NCBI GenBank assembly: GCA_963789355.1
Contig: CAWBKK010000003.1
Location: 199,572-263,571 of the forward strand
Direction of reading: 5' to 3'
DNA: 64,000 nucleotides
Origin: Gaiellasilicea sp963789355
Lineage (GTDB): Bacteria; Actinomycetota; Thermoleophilia; Gaiellales; Gaiellaceae
A program made the position numbers and the translations under genes. This document shows, piece after piece, positions 24,401-33,212 of the stretch. Each line of letters begins with the position of its first letter. Position 1 is the stretch's first letter. The notes beneath the pieces were generated by a model. It searched no databases. It saw nothing but the letters and a program-made list of their open reading frames with translations, and was not told the DNA's origin.

Positions 24401-25191
24401 CCTGTCTCCTTCTTGGCGAGGTCGTAGTAGCGGTCCTGCTCGTCGAGCGGTAGCTCGCTCCAGCGCTCGCCACGGGCTGCGGCGAGCTGCTCGGCACGCT
24501 CGACCCGCTCGACGAAGCGCCTATTCGTACCGCGAAGCGCCAGCTCCGGGTCGACGTTCAAGCGCCGGGCGAGGTTCACCACCGTGAAGAGCAGGTCGCC
24601 CACCTCGTGCGCCACTTTGGCATCGGCCTCGGTCTCCGGGCTGGGCTCGCCCGTTCGCGCGACCTCGGCTTCGAGCTCGCCGAGCTCCTCGCGCACCTTC
24701 GCGAGCGGGCCCTCGAGATCCGGCCAGTCGAACCCGGCCGCGACGGCGCGCCGCTGCAGCTTGCGCGCCTGCAGGAGCGCGGGCAGCGTCGCCGGCACGT
24801 CGTGGAAGATCCCCTCGCGGCCTTCCTGCTCGGACTTCACCTGCTCCCAGCGCTCGCGGACGCGCCCGGCGGTGTCCGCCTCGACCTCGCCGAAGACGTG
24901 TGGGTGGCGGCGGACGAGCTTCGCGTGCACGTCGCGCGCGACCTGCTCGAGGTCGCCCTCCCCCCGCTCCTCCAGGAGCAGAGCGAGGAAATAGACCTGG
25001 AAGAGGAGATCGCCGAGCTCGTCGAGCAGCTTGGCCGGGTCCCCGGCCATCGCCGCGTCAGCGACCTCGTAGGCCTCCTCGACGGTATGCGGCACGATCG
25101 TCCGCGCCGTCTGCTCGCGATCCCAGGGGCAGTCGCGGCGCAAGCGCCTCGTCAGTTCCTGCAGCTCCTCGAGCGCCTCCGACAGAGGCAA
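24397..25191 (-). CDS. mazG: Nucleoside triphosphate pyrophosphohydrolase MazG
   Basis: 264-residue two-domain MazG. Domain 1: CPWDREQTARTIVPHTVEEAYEV, then LLDELGDLLFQVYF with the EEXXE and EXXD metal motifs. Domain 2: FDWPDLEGPLAKVREELGELEAEV, then HEVGDLLFTVVNLAR. The enzyme hydrolyses aberrant NTPs and, in several species, lowers stress-induced nucleotide pools or supports oxidative-damage tolerance. Overlaps eno; 4 nt from the PPIase lipoprotein gene. Confidence 0.95.
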   Translation of the reverse strand: MPLSEALEELQELTRRLRRDCPWDREQTARTIVPHTVEEAYEVADAAMAGDPAKLLDELGDLLFQVYFLALLLEERGEGDLEQVARDVHAKLVRRHPHVFGEVEADTAGRVRERWEQVKSEQEGREGIFHDVPATLPALLQARKLQRRAVAAGFDWPDLEGPLAKVREELGELEAEVARTGEPSPETEADAKVAHEVGDLLFTVVNLARRLNVDPELALRGTNRRFVERVERAEQLAAARGERWSELPLDEQDRYYDLAKKETG

Positions 25192-25195
25192 GCCG

Positions 25196-26200
25196 CTACT
25201 CGGTCTCGGACGTGGTCGTGCTCTTGGCGTCCGGCGGGGGCGTGAAGCCGGCAGCGTACGAGACCTTGTCCTCGTAGTCCTTCTTCAGCTCCTCGATCCA
25301 CTTCGTCATCGCCTCGTTCTTGCGCGTCTGGCTGAGCTGCTGGCTGATCGACGACTTGACGTCCTTGAGCGGCGTCACCTTCGCCGCCTTCGTGTCCGTC
25401 AGAGGCTGAATGATGTGGAACCCGAACGACGTCTTGACCGGCTGCGAGATCTCGTCCTTCTTCAGCGCGAACGCCGCCTTGTCGAACGGCGCCACGGTCT
25501 GGCCCTTCGAGATCGTCAGCTTGCCCCCGTTCGCCTTCGAGCCGGTGTCCTCCGAGAACTTCTTCGCGAGCGCGGCGAAGTCGCCGCCGTCCTGAAGCTG
25601 CGTGTAGAGGTCGTCGGCCTGCTTCTTCGTCTTGACGAGGATGTGGCGGACGTCGCGGCTCTCAGGCTGGCTGTACTGCGTCTTGTTCGTCGTGTAGTAC
25701 GCCTCGATCTGGGCGTCGGTCACCTTCACGTCGCCGGTGACCTTCTTGAAGATCCCCTCCGAGATGATCTGGGAGCGGATGTCGTTGCGGACCTGCTTCT
25801 CGGTCAGACCCTGCTCCTTCAGCTGCGTGTCGTACTTCTTCTGGTCGCCGCCGAAGTACTGCTTCAGGATCGACTGGAGCCGTGTGTCGACCTGCTTGTC
25901 GGTCACCTCGACATCGAGGTTCGACGCTTCCTGCTCGAACTGCTCGCGCTGGACCAGGAACTGCACCGCCTGGTTCCGCAGCGTCTGGAACTCCTGCGAG
26001 CCGGCCGCGGGGAAGTCGCGCTTCTGATTCTTGTAGCTCTTCTTCGCCTGCGAGATCAGCGCCTCGTAGTCGCTCCGAGCGATCTCCTCGCCGTCGACGA
26101 CTGCGACGGCGTCGGCCGGCACGTCTTTGCTACTGCCGCCGCAACCGGCGAGCGCCACCGCGAGCGCGCAGAGAAGGAAAACGAGACGAGAGATCTTCAT
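25196..26200 (-). CDS. SurA/PrsA-like peptidyl-prolyl isomerase lipoprotein
   Basis: 334-residue exported foldase. Lipobox ALAGC at residues about 16-20 follows a hydrophobic signal. The SurA_N-like region covers about 32-150 (VAVVDGEEIARSDYEALISQ). A parvulin rotamase domain (RDVRHILVKTKKQADDL, FAALAKKFSEDTGSKANGGKL, PVKTSFGFHIIQPL) covers about 185-280. The tail is Lys/Thr rich. Presumably anchored on the outer face of the membrane, folding exported proteins. GGAG lies 11 nt before ATG 26200. Confidence 0.93.
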   Translation of the reverse strand: MKISRLVFLLCALAVALAGCGGSSKDVPADAVAVVDGEEIARSDYEALISQAKKSYKNQKRDFPAAGSQEFQTLRNQAVQFLVQREQFEQEASNLDVEVTDKQVDTRLQSILKQYFGGDQKKYDTQLKEQGLTEKQVRNDIRSQIISEGIFKKVTGDVKVTDAQIEAYYTTNKTQYSQPESRDVRHILVKTKKQADDLYTQLQDGGDFAALAKKFSEDTGSKANGGKLTISKGQTVAPFDKAAFALKKDEISQPVKTSFGFHIIQPLTDTKAAKVTPLKDVKSSISQQLSQTRKNEAMTKWIEELKKDYEDKVSYAAGFTPPPDAKSTTTSETE

Positions 26201-26235
26201 GTGAGAAAGCTCCAGGTAATCGCGTTGGGGCGGAT

Positions 26236-29200
26236 TCAGGCCGCCTGACGGGCTACCACGATAGCATCGACCAATCCGATCGCCCCCTTGAGCTCCTCGG
26301 CACGCTGCGAGACCTCCCGCTTGGCGCTCGTGTAGACAGCCGTGTCGGAGACGTCGCGCAACGCGCGCAGCTCGGCCGATCCGAGCACCAGCGGCCCGAC
26401 GGTCGCCCGGCCACCGCGGTAGACGAGGTAGTCCGCGCCAAGGCGGGCGAGTTTCAGCTTCGCCTCCTGGATCGCGAACAGGTGCTCGACCGGTTCGGGG
26501 ACTGGTCCGTAGCGGTCTTCGAGCGCTGCGTGCAGCTCGCGCAGCTCGTCGTCCGACTCCGCCAGAGCCAGGCGACGGTGGACGTCGATCTTGAGCGCCT
26601 CCGAGGCGACGTAGGTCGCGGGCACGTAGGCGTCGACGCGGGCATCGACCCGCACCGGCCGCGTCGCCAGCCGCCGCTGGCCCTGCAGCTCCGCGACCGC
26701 CTCGGCCAGCATCTCCACGTAGAGCTCGAAGCCGAGCGCCGCCACGTGCCCCGACTGCTCGGCGCCGAGCAGGTCGCCTGCGCCACGGATCTCGAGGTCG
26801 CGCATCGCGATCTGGAAGCCCGCGCCGAGCTCGGTGTGGTCGGCCAGCGTGGAGAGGCGGGCGCGAGCCTCCGGCGAGAGCTCCAGCGCGTCCGGATAGA
26901 GCAGGTAGGCGTGCGCCGTCACGTCGGAGCGGCCGACCCGGCCGCGGATCTGGTAGAGCTGGCTCAGGCCGAGCACGTCCGCTCGCTCGACGATCAGCGT
27001 GTTCGCCTGCGGGATGTCGATTCCCGACTCGATGATCGTCGTGGAGACGAGCACGTCGGCGTCGCCGCGCAGGAACGCGTGCATCTTCTCCTCCAGCTCG
27101 CGCTCCTTCATCTGGCCGTGCGCGACGATGAAGCGCAGCTTCGGGCAGAGCTGCCGCAGCTTCTCAGCCGCCTCCTCGATCGTCTCGACCCGGTTGTGGA
27201 GGTAGAACGCCTGTCCGCCGCGCTCGATCTCCCGCTCGAGCGCCGTCTTGACGAGCTCCTCGTCGTACTCGCCCACGGTGGTGCGGATCGGGCGGCGCCC
27301 CTCCGGCGGGGTCTCGATGATCGAGATGTCGCGCAGGCCGGAGAGCGACATGTGCAGGGTGCGCGGGATCGGCGTGGCGGACAGGGCGAGCACGTCGACT
27401 TCCAGCCTGAGCGAGCGCAAGAGCTCCTTCTGGGCCACGCCGAAGCGCTGCTCCTCGTCGAGGATGACGAGCCCGAGATCGTTCGGGATCACGTCGCGGC
27501 TGAGGATGCGGTGCGTGCCGACGAGCACCTCGATCTTGCCCGCCGCGAAGTCCTTCAGGATCTGCTTCGTCTCGGCGGGCTTGCGGAAGCGCGAGACCAT
27601 CTCGACCCGGACCGGGAAGTCGCGGTAGCGCGCCTTGAACGTGTTCCAGTGCTGCTCGGCGAGGATCGTCGTCGGGCAGAGCACGAGCGTCTGCTTCCCG
27701 TTGACCGCGGCGGCGAACGCGGCGCGGACGGCGACCTCGGTCTTGCCGAAGCCGACGTCGCCGCAGACGAGGCGGTCCATCGGCCGCGGCGCCTCCAGAT
27801 CCTCCTTGACCGCCTCGATCGCGCGGGCCTGATCCTCGGTCTCCCGGTAGGGGAACTCGGTCTCGAGCCGGTCGAGCCACTCGTTGTCGAGGTCGTAGGG
27901 CGTTCCGGGCGCCTGCTGCCGCTGGGCGTACAGCGCGATCAGCTCGGTCGCGAGCTCGCGGACGCTCTCGCGAGCGCGAGCCTTGAGGTTCTGCCACGCC
28001 TTGCCACCGAGCTTGGACAGGGTCGGCGCCCCGGCGTCCGCGCCGATGTACTTCGAGATCTTGCCGAGCTGCTCGTGCGGGACGTAAAGCCGGTCCTCGC
28101 CGCGGAACGCGAGGAAGAGATAGTCGCGCGTGACGCCGGCGACCTCCTTTGTCTCGAAGCCGAGCAGCTTCCCGACCCCGTGGTCCTCGTGGACGATGAA
28201 GTCGCCGCTGCGCAGGTCGGCGAACGAGGCGAGGGCGCGGCCGAGGCGCTTGTCGGCGCGCGGCGGGCGCTTGCGGAACACCTGCGTGTCGGGAAGCAGG
28301 ACGAGGCCGAGCTCGCGCCAGACGAAGCCGCGGCGGGCGGCCGCGACCGCGAAGAGGAGCTCCGGCTGCTCGGGCAGGTCCTGCCCTGCGTCGAGGACGC
28401 GCGCATCGGCTCGCTTGAGCAGGTTGTCGGTCCTGAGAGCCTCGCCGGCGTGCGGGAACGCGACGACGACGCGGTTGCCGCCGTTGACGAAGCCGTTCAG
28501 CTCGTTCTCGGCCTCGGCGAGCCCGCGGGCGGCGATCGCGGGCCGCTGAGCCTCGAACGAGAACGGCTGTGACTGCGGGAACGGGTCGAGCTCCGACGCG
28601 CCCTTGAGCGAGATCGCGTCCAGCCCCTCCTCCGACCAGACGCGGCGCACCTCGTCCGGCTGCCAGACGAAGTCGGGCGCCCTGTCGAGGACGAGCACGA
28701 GGTCGTCGGGGATCTCGGGCACGACCGGGTCGCCCCACCCGTCCTCGGGACTTAGTGTGACTGACACACGAAGTCGCTCGACCGCGGGATAGACGACCGC
28801 GCCGTCGACCGGATGGAGCGCGCGCTGGGTGAAGGGCGAGAACGCGCGCACCTGCTCGATCTCGTCGCCGTAGAGCTCGACCCGGAGCGGCTCGCGTCCC
28901 GTGGTCGGGAAGACGTCGACGATGCCACCGCGAACCGCGAACTGGCCGCGTTCCTCGGCGCGCTCGACCCGTTCGTAGCCGGCGAGCGCAAGTTGCCCGG
29001 CGAGACCGTCGAGGCCCGGCTCGCTGCCGACCTCCAGCCGCACCGCCTCGGGCCGCTTCGGCGCGGGCGGCACGCCTTCGGCGAGGGCGGTCGCCGAGGC
29101 GGCGACGAGGCCGCCGGCCGCGAGGACGTCCAGCGCGCGGGCTCGCTCGCCGACGAGATGCGGCGGCGCCTCGAGCCCGGAGCCCCAGCGAACGCCGCGA

Positions 29201-29448
29201 CCGGGCAGCAACGCGACGCGGTCGGCGCCGATGAACCAGCCGGCCGCCTCGGCGAGGTCGCGCGCGTCGGCGTCCTCGGGCAGGAGGACGACGACTCCCC
29301 GCTCGAGCTGCTCGTGCAGCGTCGCGAGCAGCAGCGGCAGCACCGGCTCCGAGACGCGGGCGCGCGACGGCAGAGCAGCCGCGAACGCCTGCAGGCGCTC
29401 GAGCGCGAGCAGTTCTCGGACGAACGCGTGGAGTACCGGACGGACCAT
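26236..29448 (-). CDS. mfd: Transcription-repair coupling factor
   Basis: 1070-residue DNA translocase that removes stalled RNA polymerase and recruits UvrA. N-terminal UvrB-like module, then the CarD-like RNA polymerase interaction domain (RSGDFIVHEDHGVGKLLGF), the translocase with CGDVGFGKTEVAVRA (Walker A), LDEEQRFGV (DEEQ box), ALSATPIPRTLHMSL, TTIIESGIDIPQANTL and QIRGRVGRSDVTAHAYLLY, then the TRCF C-terminal domain. ATG 29448 gives the family-typical start; a frame continuing upstream overlaps the divergent gene and is not used. A TACAAT -10 and a 20-nt palindrome precede it. Confidence 0.97.
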   Translation of the reverse strand: MVRPVLHAFVRELLALERLQAFAAALPSRARVSEPVLPLLLATLHEQLERGVVVLLPEDADARDLAEAAGWFIGADRVALLPGRGVRWGSGLEAPPHLVGERARALDVLAAGGLVAASATALAEGVPPAPKRPEAVRLEVGSEPGLDGLAGQLALAGYERVERAEERGQFAVRGGIVDVFPTTGREPLRVELYGDEIEQVRAFSPFTQRALHPVDGAVVYPAVERLRVSVTLSPEDGWGDPVVPEIPDDLVLVLDRAPDFVWQPDEVRRVWSEEGLDAISLKGASELDPFPQSQPFSFEAQRPAIAARGLAEAENELNGFVNGGNRVVVAFPHAGEALRTDNLLKRADARVLDAGQDLPEQPELLFAVAAARRGFVWRELGLVLLPDTQVFRKRPPRADKRLGRALASFADLRSGDFIVHEDHGVGKLLGFETKEVAGVTRDYLFLAFRGEDRLYVPHEQLGKISKYIGADAGAPTLSKLGGKAWQNLKARARESVRELATELIALYAQRQQAPGTPYDLDNEWLDRLETEFPYRETEDQARAIEAVKEDLEAPRPMDRLVCGDVGFGKTEVAVRAAFAAAVNGKQTLVLCPTTILAEQHWNTFKARYRDFPVRVEMVSRFRKPAETKQILKDFAAGKIEVLVGTHRILSRDVIPNDLGLVILDEEQRFGVAQKELLRSLRLEVDVLALSATPIPRTLHMSLSGLRDISIIETPPEGRRPIRTTVGEYDEELVKTALEREIERGGQAFYLHNRVETIEEAAEKLRQLCPKLRFIVAHGQMKERELEEKMHAFLRGDADVLVSTTIIESGIDIPQANTLIVERADVLGLSQLYQIRGRVGRSDVTAHAYLLYPDALELSPEARARLSTLADHTELGAGFQIAMRDLEIRGAGDLLGAEQSGHVAALGFELYVEMLAEAVAELQGQRRLATRPVRVDARVDAYVPATYVASEALKIDVHRRLALAESDDELRELHAALEDRYGPVPEPVEHLFAIQEAKLKLARLGADYLVYRGGRATVGPLVLGSAELRALRDVSDTAVYTSAKREVSQRAEELKGAIGLVDAIVVARQAA

Positions 29449-29456
29449 GACGAAAG

Positions 29457-29488
29457 GCGGAAACCGGGGTTTCCGCAAGCGCATTGTA
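29457..29488 (-). promoter_or_regulatory. mfd promoter with palindromic leader
   Basis: On the minus strand TACAAT (29488-29483) is a good -10; transcription would begin near 29476. The first bases of the message then form the inverted repeat GCGGAAACCGGGGTTTCCGC on the plus strand (29457-29476): 8-bp arms around 4 nt. It may be an operator or a leader hairpin just before the start codon at 29448. No clear -35 is seen. Confidence 0.5.
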
Positions 29489-29519
29489 AATCGCCACAAC
29501 CTTTGCGACGCTCCCTGCC

Positions 29520-31466
29520 GTGAGGGCGACCGGTCTGGCCGCAGTCGTGGTACTCGTGCTCGGCGTCGCTGGCCCGGCGAATAGCGGCGCGCCCGCCGGT
29601 GAACTCGTCTTCGCGAGCACGCGAGCCGCTGACCTCCACGACGAGATCTACGTGCTCGACACGCAGACGGGCCGGCGGACAAACCTCAGCCGCAACGCCA
29701 CCCGGGATGCCTTACCGAGCGTCTCCCCTGACGGGCGTTTGATCGCCTTCGTGAGCGACCGCGGCGGCCGGGGCGAGGCGATCTGGGTTGTCAACGCGCG
29801 AAGCGGCCGGCTGCAGCGCCTCCACCGGCCGCTCGACCATCCCCTTCGGGCGATCCAATGGAGCCCCAACGGTTCTCGGCTCGCGTTCGGCGGCGGCCCG
29901 AGCGTGTACGTGGTCGCGGCGGGTGGTGGGAATGTCCGCCGCATCGCGCGCGGGTCAGACCCGCAGTGGGTTTCCCCGCGAGCGCTCGCATTGAACAGCG
30001 ACGGCCTGGTGCAGGTGTACGACTTGTCGGGCCGCCGGGTTTCACGCACCGTCGGCATGCTGCACAGTGTCTCGGCCCGCGGCGAGCTCACTGTCCTCAA
30101 CAACCGGATCGACGTGGTGAGCGCATCATCGGGCCGGCGCCGAGCGCTCGTGCGCGGGGTGTCGGCGGCCTGGAATCCGCAGGGCACCTTGCTCGCATAC
30201 GACACCGCGACGCCGCCCACAATCCGACTCCTCGACCGAGACGGACGGATTCGCGTGCTCGCGCGCGGCTACCGGCTCGGCGGGTATTGGGCGCTCGACG
30301 GCCGCTCGCTCCTCGCCTGGCGCGACGAAGCACAGCCGCGGAACGTCGCGATCCGGCTGGACGGGCGGATCGTCGGCGTCGGGCCCGGAGGTGGCGTCTG
30401 GTTGCGCCCCGGGACGGCGCTGATGAGCGAGGACGCGCGCAGACGGCTCGCGATCCGACCCAGCGAGAAGCTACGGAGGTTGATCCCGACCCCGGCACAA
30501 GAGCCGTGCCCCTCCCTCGTTGGCGAAGCGGTCTGGCTCGATAGCCGGCGGGCGGTCATCGCGCTGGGGCACGCCGGGCAGAACGATCCAGACCTGTGGT
30601 CCGCCAACGCGTCGGGCGGGCCGCTGCGGCGTCTCCACGACGACTCGGAGTGGTCGGCGCAGCCGGAATCGTCACCCGACGGAAGGTGGCTCGTCTACGA
30701 GCGGGGCGAGGTTCACACGCACGCGGGCGGCTGCCAGGGTCCGATGACGCCCGACCTTCGCGTCGCCGCCGCCGACGGCTCGGACGACCGTGCACTGACT
30801 GCGCCGAGCGATGGGCACTTCCAGCAGATGCCTCGCTGGTCGCCCGACGGTAGACACGTGGCGTTCCACCGCAAGGATCTGAGCGACCAGAGGGAGTTCG
30901 GCGTGTTCCTCATCGATGTCGCGACCCGCGTCCTGCGGCGGCTCTCGATCGGCTTCGGCGAGGGCGTCTCCTGGTCGCCCGACGGAACCCGGGTCGTCTT
31001 CTCAGGCAAGGGCAGCCTCTGGGTGGGACGAACGACAGGCGGCGATGCGAACCGTCTCGCCGCCGGGTCTCGGCCCGAGTGGTCGCCGACGGCCGACGAG
31101 ATCGCGTTCGTCCATCGCGGGCAGCTCTGGGCGATTGAGAGCGACGGCTCGACCTCGCGGCGACTCGCTCCGCTCCGTCCTGTCGGCGAGGTTCGCTGGG
31201 CGCGCGACGGCTCCGCGCTGACGTTCGCCGTGCGGGCCGGAGTCGTAGTCGTCGGCAGGGGCGGCACCGTCCGCCGCCGCATCTCGCACGCCGGAGCGCG
31301 AAACCCCCGCCTGTCACCTGACGGCCGCTTCGTCGCCTTTGTGGGGCCTGTCGGAGACTGGTCGCTTGCCCCTCGCACCGAGCTCTTCGTCGCCGACGTC
31401 GGCCGCGGCTCGGTGCGTCGTCTCACGAATGACTTCGCCGACGTCGGCGCCCCGACCTGGCGGTAG
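29520..31466 (+). CDS. Exported TolB-like beta-propeller protein
   Basis: 648-residue secreted protein. GTG at 29520 begins a signal peptide (TGLAAVVVLVLGVAGPANSG). The remainder is made of PD40/TolB-like propeller repeats: PSVSPDGRLIAFVSDR, SPDGRWLVYERGEV, WSPDGRHVAFHRKD, WSPDGTRVVFSGKG, RLSPDGRFVAFVGP. These proteins usually bind partners outside the cell; no enzyme domain is present. It is divergent from mfd and abuts the ABC exporter gene tail to tail (TAG at 31464-31466, opposite TAG from 31467). Confidence 0.85.
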   Translation: MRATGLAAVVVLVLGVAGPANSGAPAGELVFASTRAADLHDEIYVLDTQTGRRTNLSRNATRDALPSVSPDGRLIAFVSDRGGRGEAIWVVNARSGRLQRLHRPLDHPLRAIQWSPNGSRLAFGGGPSVYVVAAGGGNVRRIARGSDPQWVSPRALALNSDGLVQVYDLSGRRVSRTVGMLHSVSARGELTVLNNRIDVVSASSGRRRALVRGVSAAWNPQGTLLAYDTATPPTIRLLDRDGRIRVLARGYRLGGYWALDGRSLLAWRDEAQPRNVAIRLDGRIVGVGPGGGVWLRPGTALMSEDARRRLAIRPSEKLRRLIPTPAQEPCPSLVGEAVWLDSRRAVIALGHAGQNDPDLWSANASGGPLRRLHDDSEWSAQPESSPDGRWLVYERGEVHTHAGGCQGPMTPDLRVAAADGSDDRALTAPSDGHFQQMPRWSPDGRHVAFHRKDLSDQREFGVFLIDVATRVLRRLSIGFGEGVSWSPDGTRVVFSGKGSLWVGRTTGGDANRLAAGSRPEWSPTADEIAFVHRGQLWAIESDGSTSRRLAPLRPVGEVRWARDGSALTFAVRAGVVVVGRGGTVRRRISHAGARNPRLSPDGRFVAFVGPVGDWSLAPRTELFVADVGRGSVRRLTNDFADVGAPTWR

Positions 31467-33212
31467 CTACCGGCCGCCGCCGTGCCAGGATTCCCAGAGC
31501 GCGGCGTAGGAGCCGTCGTGCTCGACGAGCTCGTCGTGGGTGCCGAGCTCGGTGAGCCTGCCGTCCTCGACGACCGCGACGCGGTCGGCGTCGTGCGCCG
31601 TCTGCAGCCGGTGGGCGATCGCGACGACGGTGCGGCCGTCGAGCACGGCCGCAAGCGACTGCTCCAGGTGGCGCGCCGCGCGCGGGTCGAGCAGCGACGT
31701 CGCCTCGTCGAGCACCAGCGTGTGCGGGTCGGCGAGCACGAGCCGGGCGAGCGCGAGCTGTTGCTGCTGGGGCGGCGACAGCGGGTGACCGCCCGCGCCG
31801 ACGACGGTCTCGAGCCCGTCCGGCAGCGCCTCGAGCCAGGGCAGCGCGTCGACAGCCTCGAGCGCCGCCCACAGCTCGTCGTCGCTCGAATCGACCCGGG
31901 CGAGCCGGAGGTTGTCCGCGATCGTCCCGACGAAGACGTGCTGCTCCTGGGTCACGAGCGCAACCTCGCGCCGGAGCGTCTCGAGCTCGAGATCAACCAG
32001 CCGGACGTCGCCGACCTCGACGCGGCCGGTGCGCGGCGGATGGATCCCCGCGAGCAGGCGTCCGAGCGTCGACTTGCCGGCGCCCGAAGGCCCGACGACG
32101 GCGATCCGCTCACCCGGTTGGAGATCGAGGTCGAGCCCGTGGAGCACGTCGCGATCCTGGACGTAGGCGTAGCGGACATCGGAGGCGCGAAGCCGCTCGT
32201 GCTCGGGCTCCTCACCGGTGGCCTCGCGGTCGTCGGGAACCTCGGCGACGCCGACGAGCCTGGCGAACGACGTCGCGCCGACCTGGATCTCGTCGAGCCA
32301 GGAAATCAGGCGGTCGACGGGGTCGGCGAGCTGCTGCACGTAGAGCGCGACGGCGGTCACCTCGCCGATCGAGGCGCGGCCGGTGGTGATCAGCCAGCCT
32401 CCCCAGACGAGCGCGACCGCGACGGGCAGGACGTAGGCGATCTCGACGGTGGGAAACAACATCGTCCTCAGGTACAGCGTCCTCCGCTCGGCGCGGTAGG
32501 CGTCCTCCAGGTCGGCGTCGATCCGCTGGACGCGGCGCCGCCCGAGCCCGAGCGCGTCCACCGTGCGGCCGCCGTCGGCCGTCTCCCCGACCGTGCCCGT
32601 CATGGTCGCGTAGGCCGCGCGCTCCCAGAGGTACCCGGCCGGTGCGCGCCGCAGGTACCAGCGCATCCCGAGCAGGATCGCCGGCAGGCCGACGATGCAC
32701 GAGAGGGACGCGATCGGGCTGACGATCACGGCGGCGACGACCGTCAGGAGCACGGTGACCCCCGCGATCAGCGTCTCCGGGATCGCGAAGCGCACCGTGC
32801 GCGCGAGCGTGTCCACGTCCGCCGTGGTCCGCGAGACGAGATCCCCGGTTCCCGCCCGCTCGACGACGGAGAGCGGCAGGGCGAGCACCTGCCGCATGAA
32901 GTCCTCGCGCAGGCGCGCAAACACGTGCTCGGAGAGGACGAACGACGAGCGCCGTGCGAACCAGGTCAGGACGGTCTGGGCGAGCACGGACGCGGCGAGC
33001 AGCGCGATCAGGCGATCGACGTAGCCGGTTGTCGTTCCCTCCTTGACGGCTTCGACGAGCTGGCCGAGCAGCCAGGGGCCGACGAGGCCGGCCATCGCCG
33101 CGAGCCCGTTCAGGCCGAGCACGACCGCGAGCGACCCGCGGTAGCGGCGCAGCAGCGCGGCCGCGTTCCGGCGCACCTCCGGGCCGGCAGCGATCGGCAG
33201 CCGCTCGGTCAC
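31467..33212 (-). CDS. ABC exporter half-transporter, ATPase-competent partner
   Basis: 581-residue ABC type-1 exporter subunit: six-helix TMD (about 1-320) plus NBD. The NBD has intact Walker A (GPSGAGKSTLGRLL), Q-loop (ALVTQEQHVF), Walker B (TLVLDEATS) and H-loop (AIAHRLQTA). Its signature is degenerate, LSPPQQQQLALARLV instead of LSGGQ. It overlaps the next half-transporter by 4 nt, and the two are expected to form a heterodimer in the membrane. Substrate unknown (drugs, lipids or peptides are usual). Confidence 0.93.
   Translation of the reverse strand: MTERLPIAAGPEVRRNAAALLRRYRGSLAVVLGLNGLAAMAGLVGPWLLGQLVEAVKEGTTTGYVDRLIALLAASVLAQTVLTWFARRSSFVLSEHVFARLREDFMRQVLALPLSVVERAGTGDLVSRTTADVDTLARTVRFAIPETLIAGVTVLLTVVAAVIVSPIASLSCIVGLPAILLGMRWYLRRAPAGYLWERAAYATMTGTVGETADGGRTVDALGLGRRRVQRIDADLEDAYRAERRTLYLRTMLFPTVEIAYVLPVAVALVWGGWLITTGRASIGEVTAVALYVQQLADPVDRLISWLDEIQVGATSFARLVGVAEVPDDREATGEEPEHERLRASDVRYAYVQDRDVLHGLDLDLQPGERIAVVGPSGAGKSTLGRLLAGIHPPRTGRVEVGDVRLVDLELETLRREVALVTQEQHVFVGTIADNLRLARVDSSDDELWAALEAVDALPWLEALPDGLETVVGAGGHPLSPPQQQQLALARLVLADPHTLVLDEATSLLDPRAARHLEQSLAAVLDGRTVVAIAHRLQTAHDADRVAVVEDGRLTELGTHDELVEHDGSYAALWESWHGGGR

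Noticed and set aside
26236..29682. Longer mfd reading frame starting at 29682
   Set aside because: Sequence upstream of 29448 is antisense to the divergent propeller gene and basic low-complexity; the ATG at 29448 gives the normal Mfd N-terminus.
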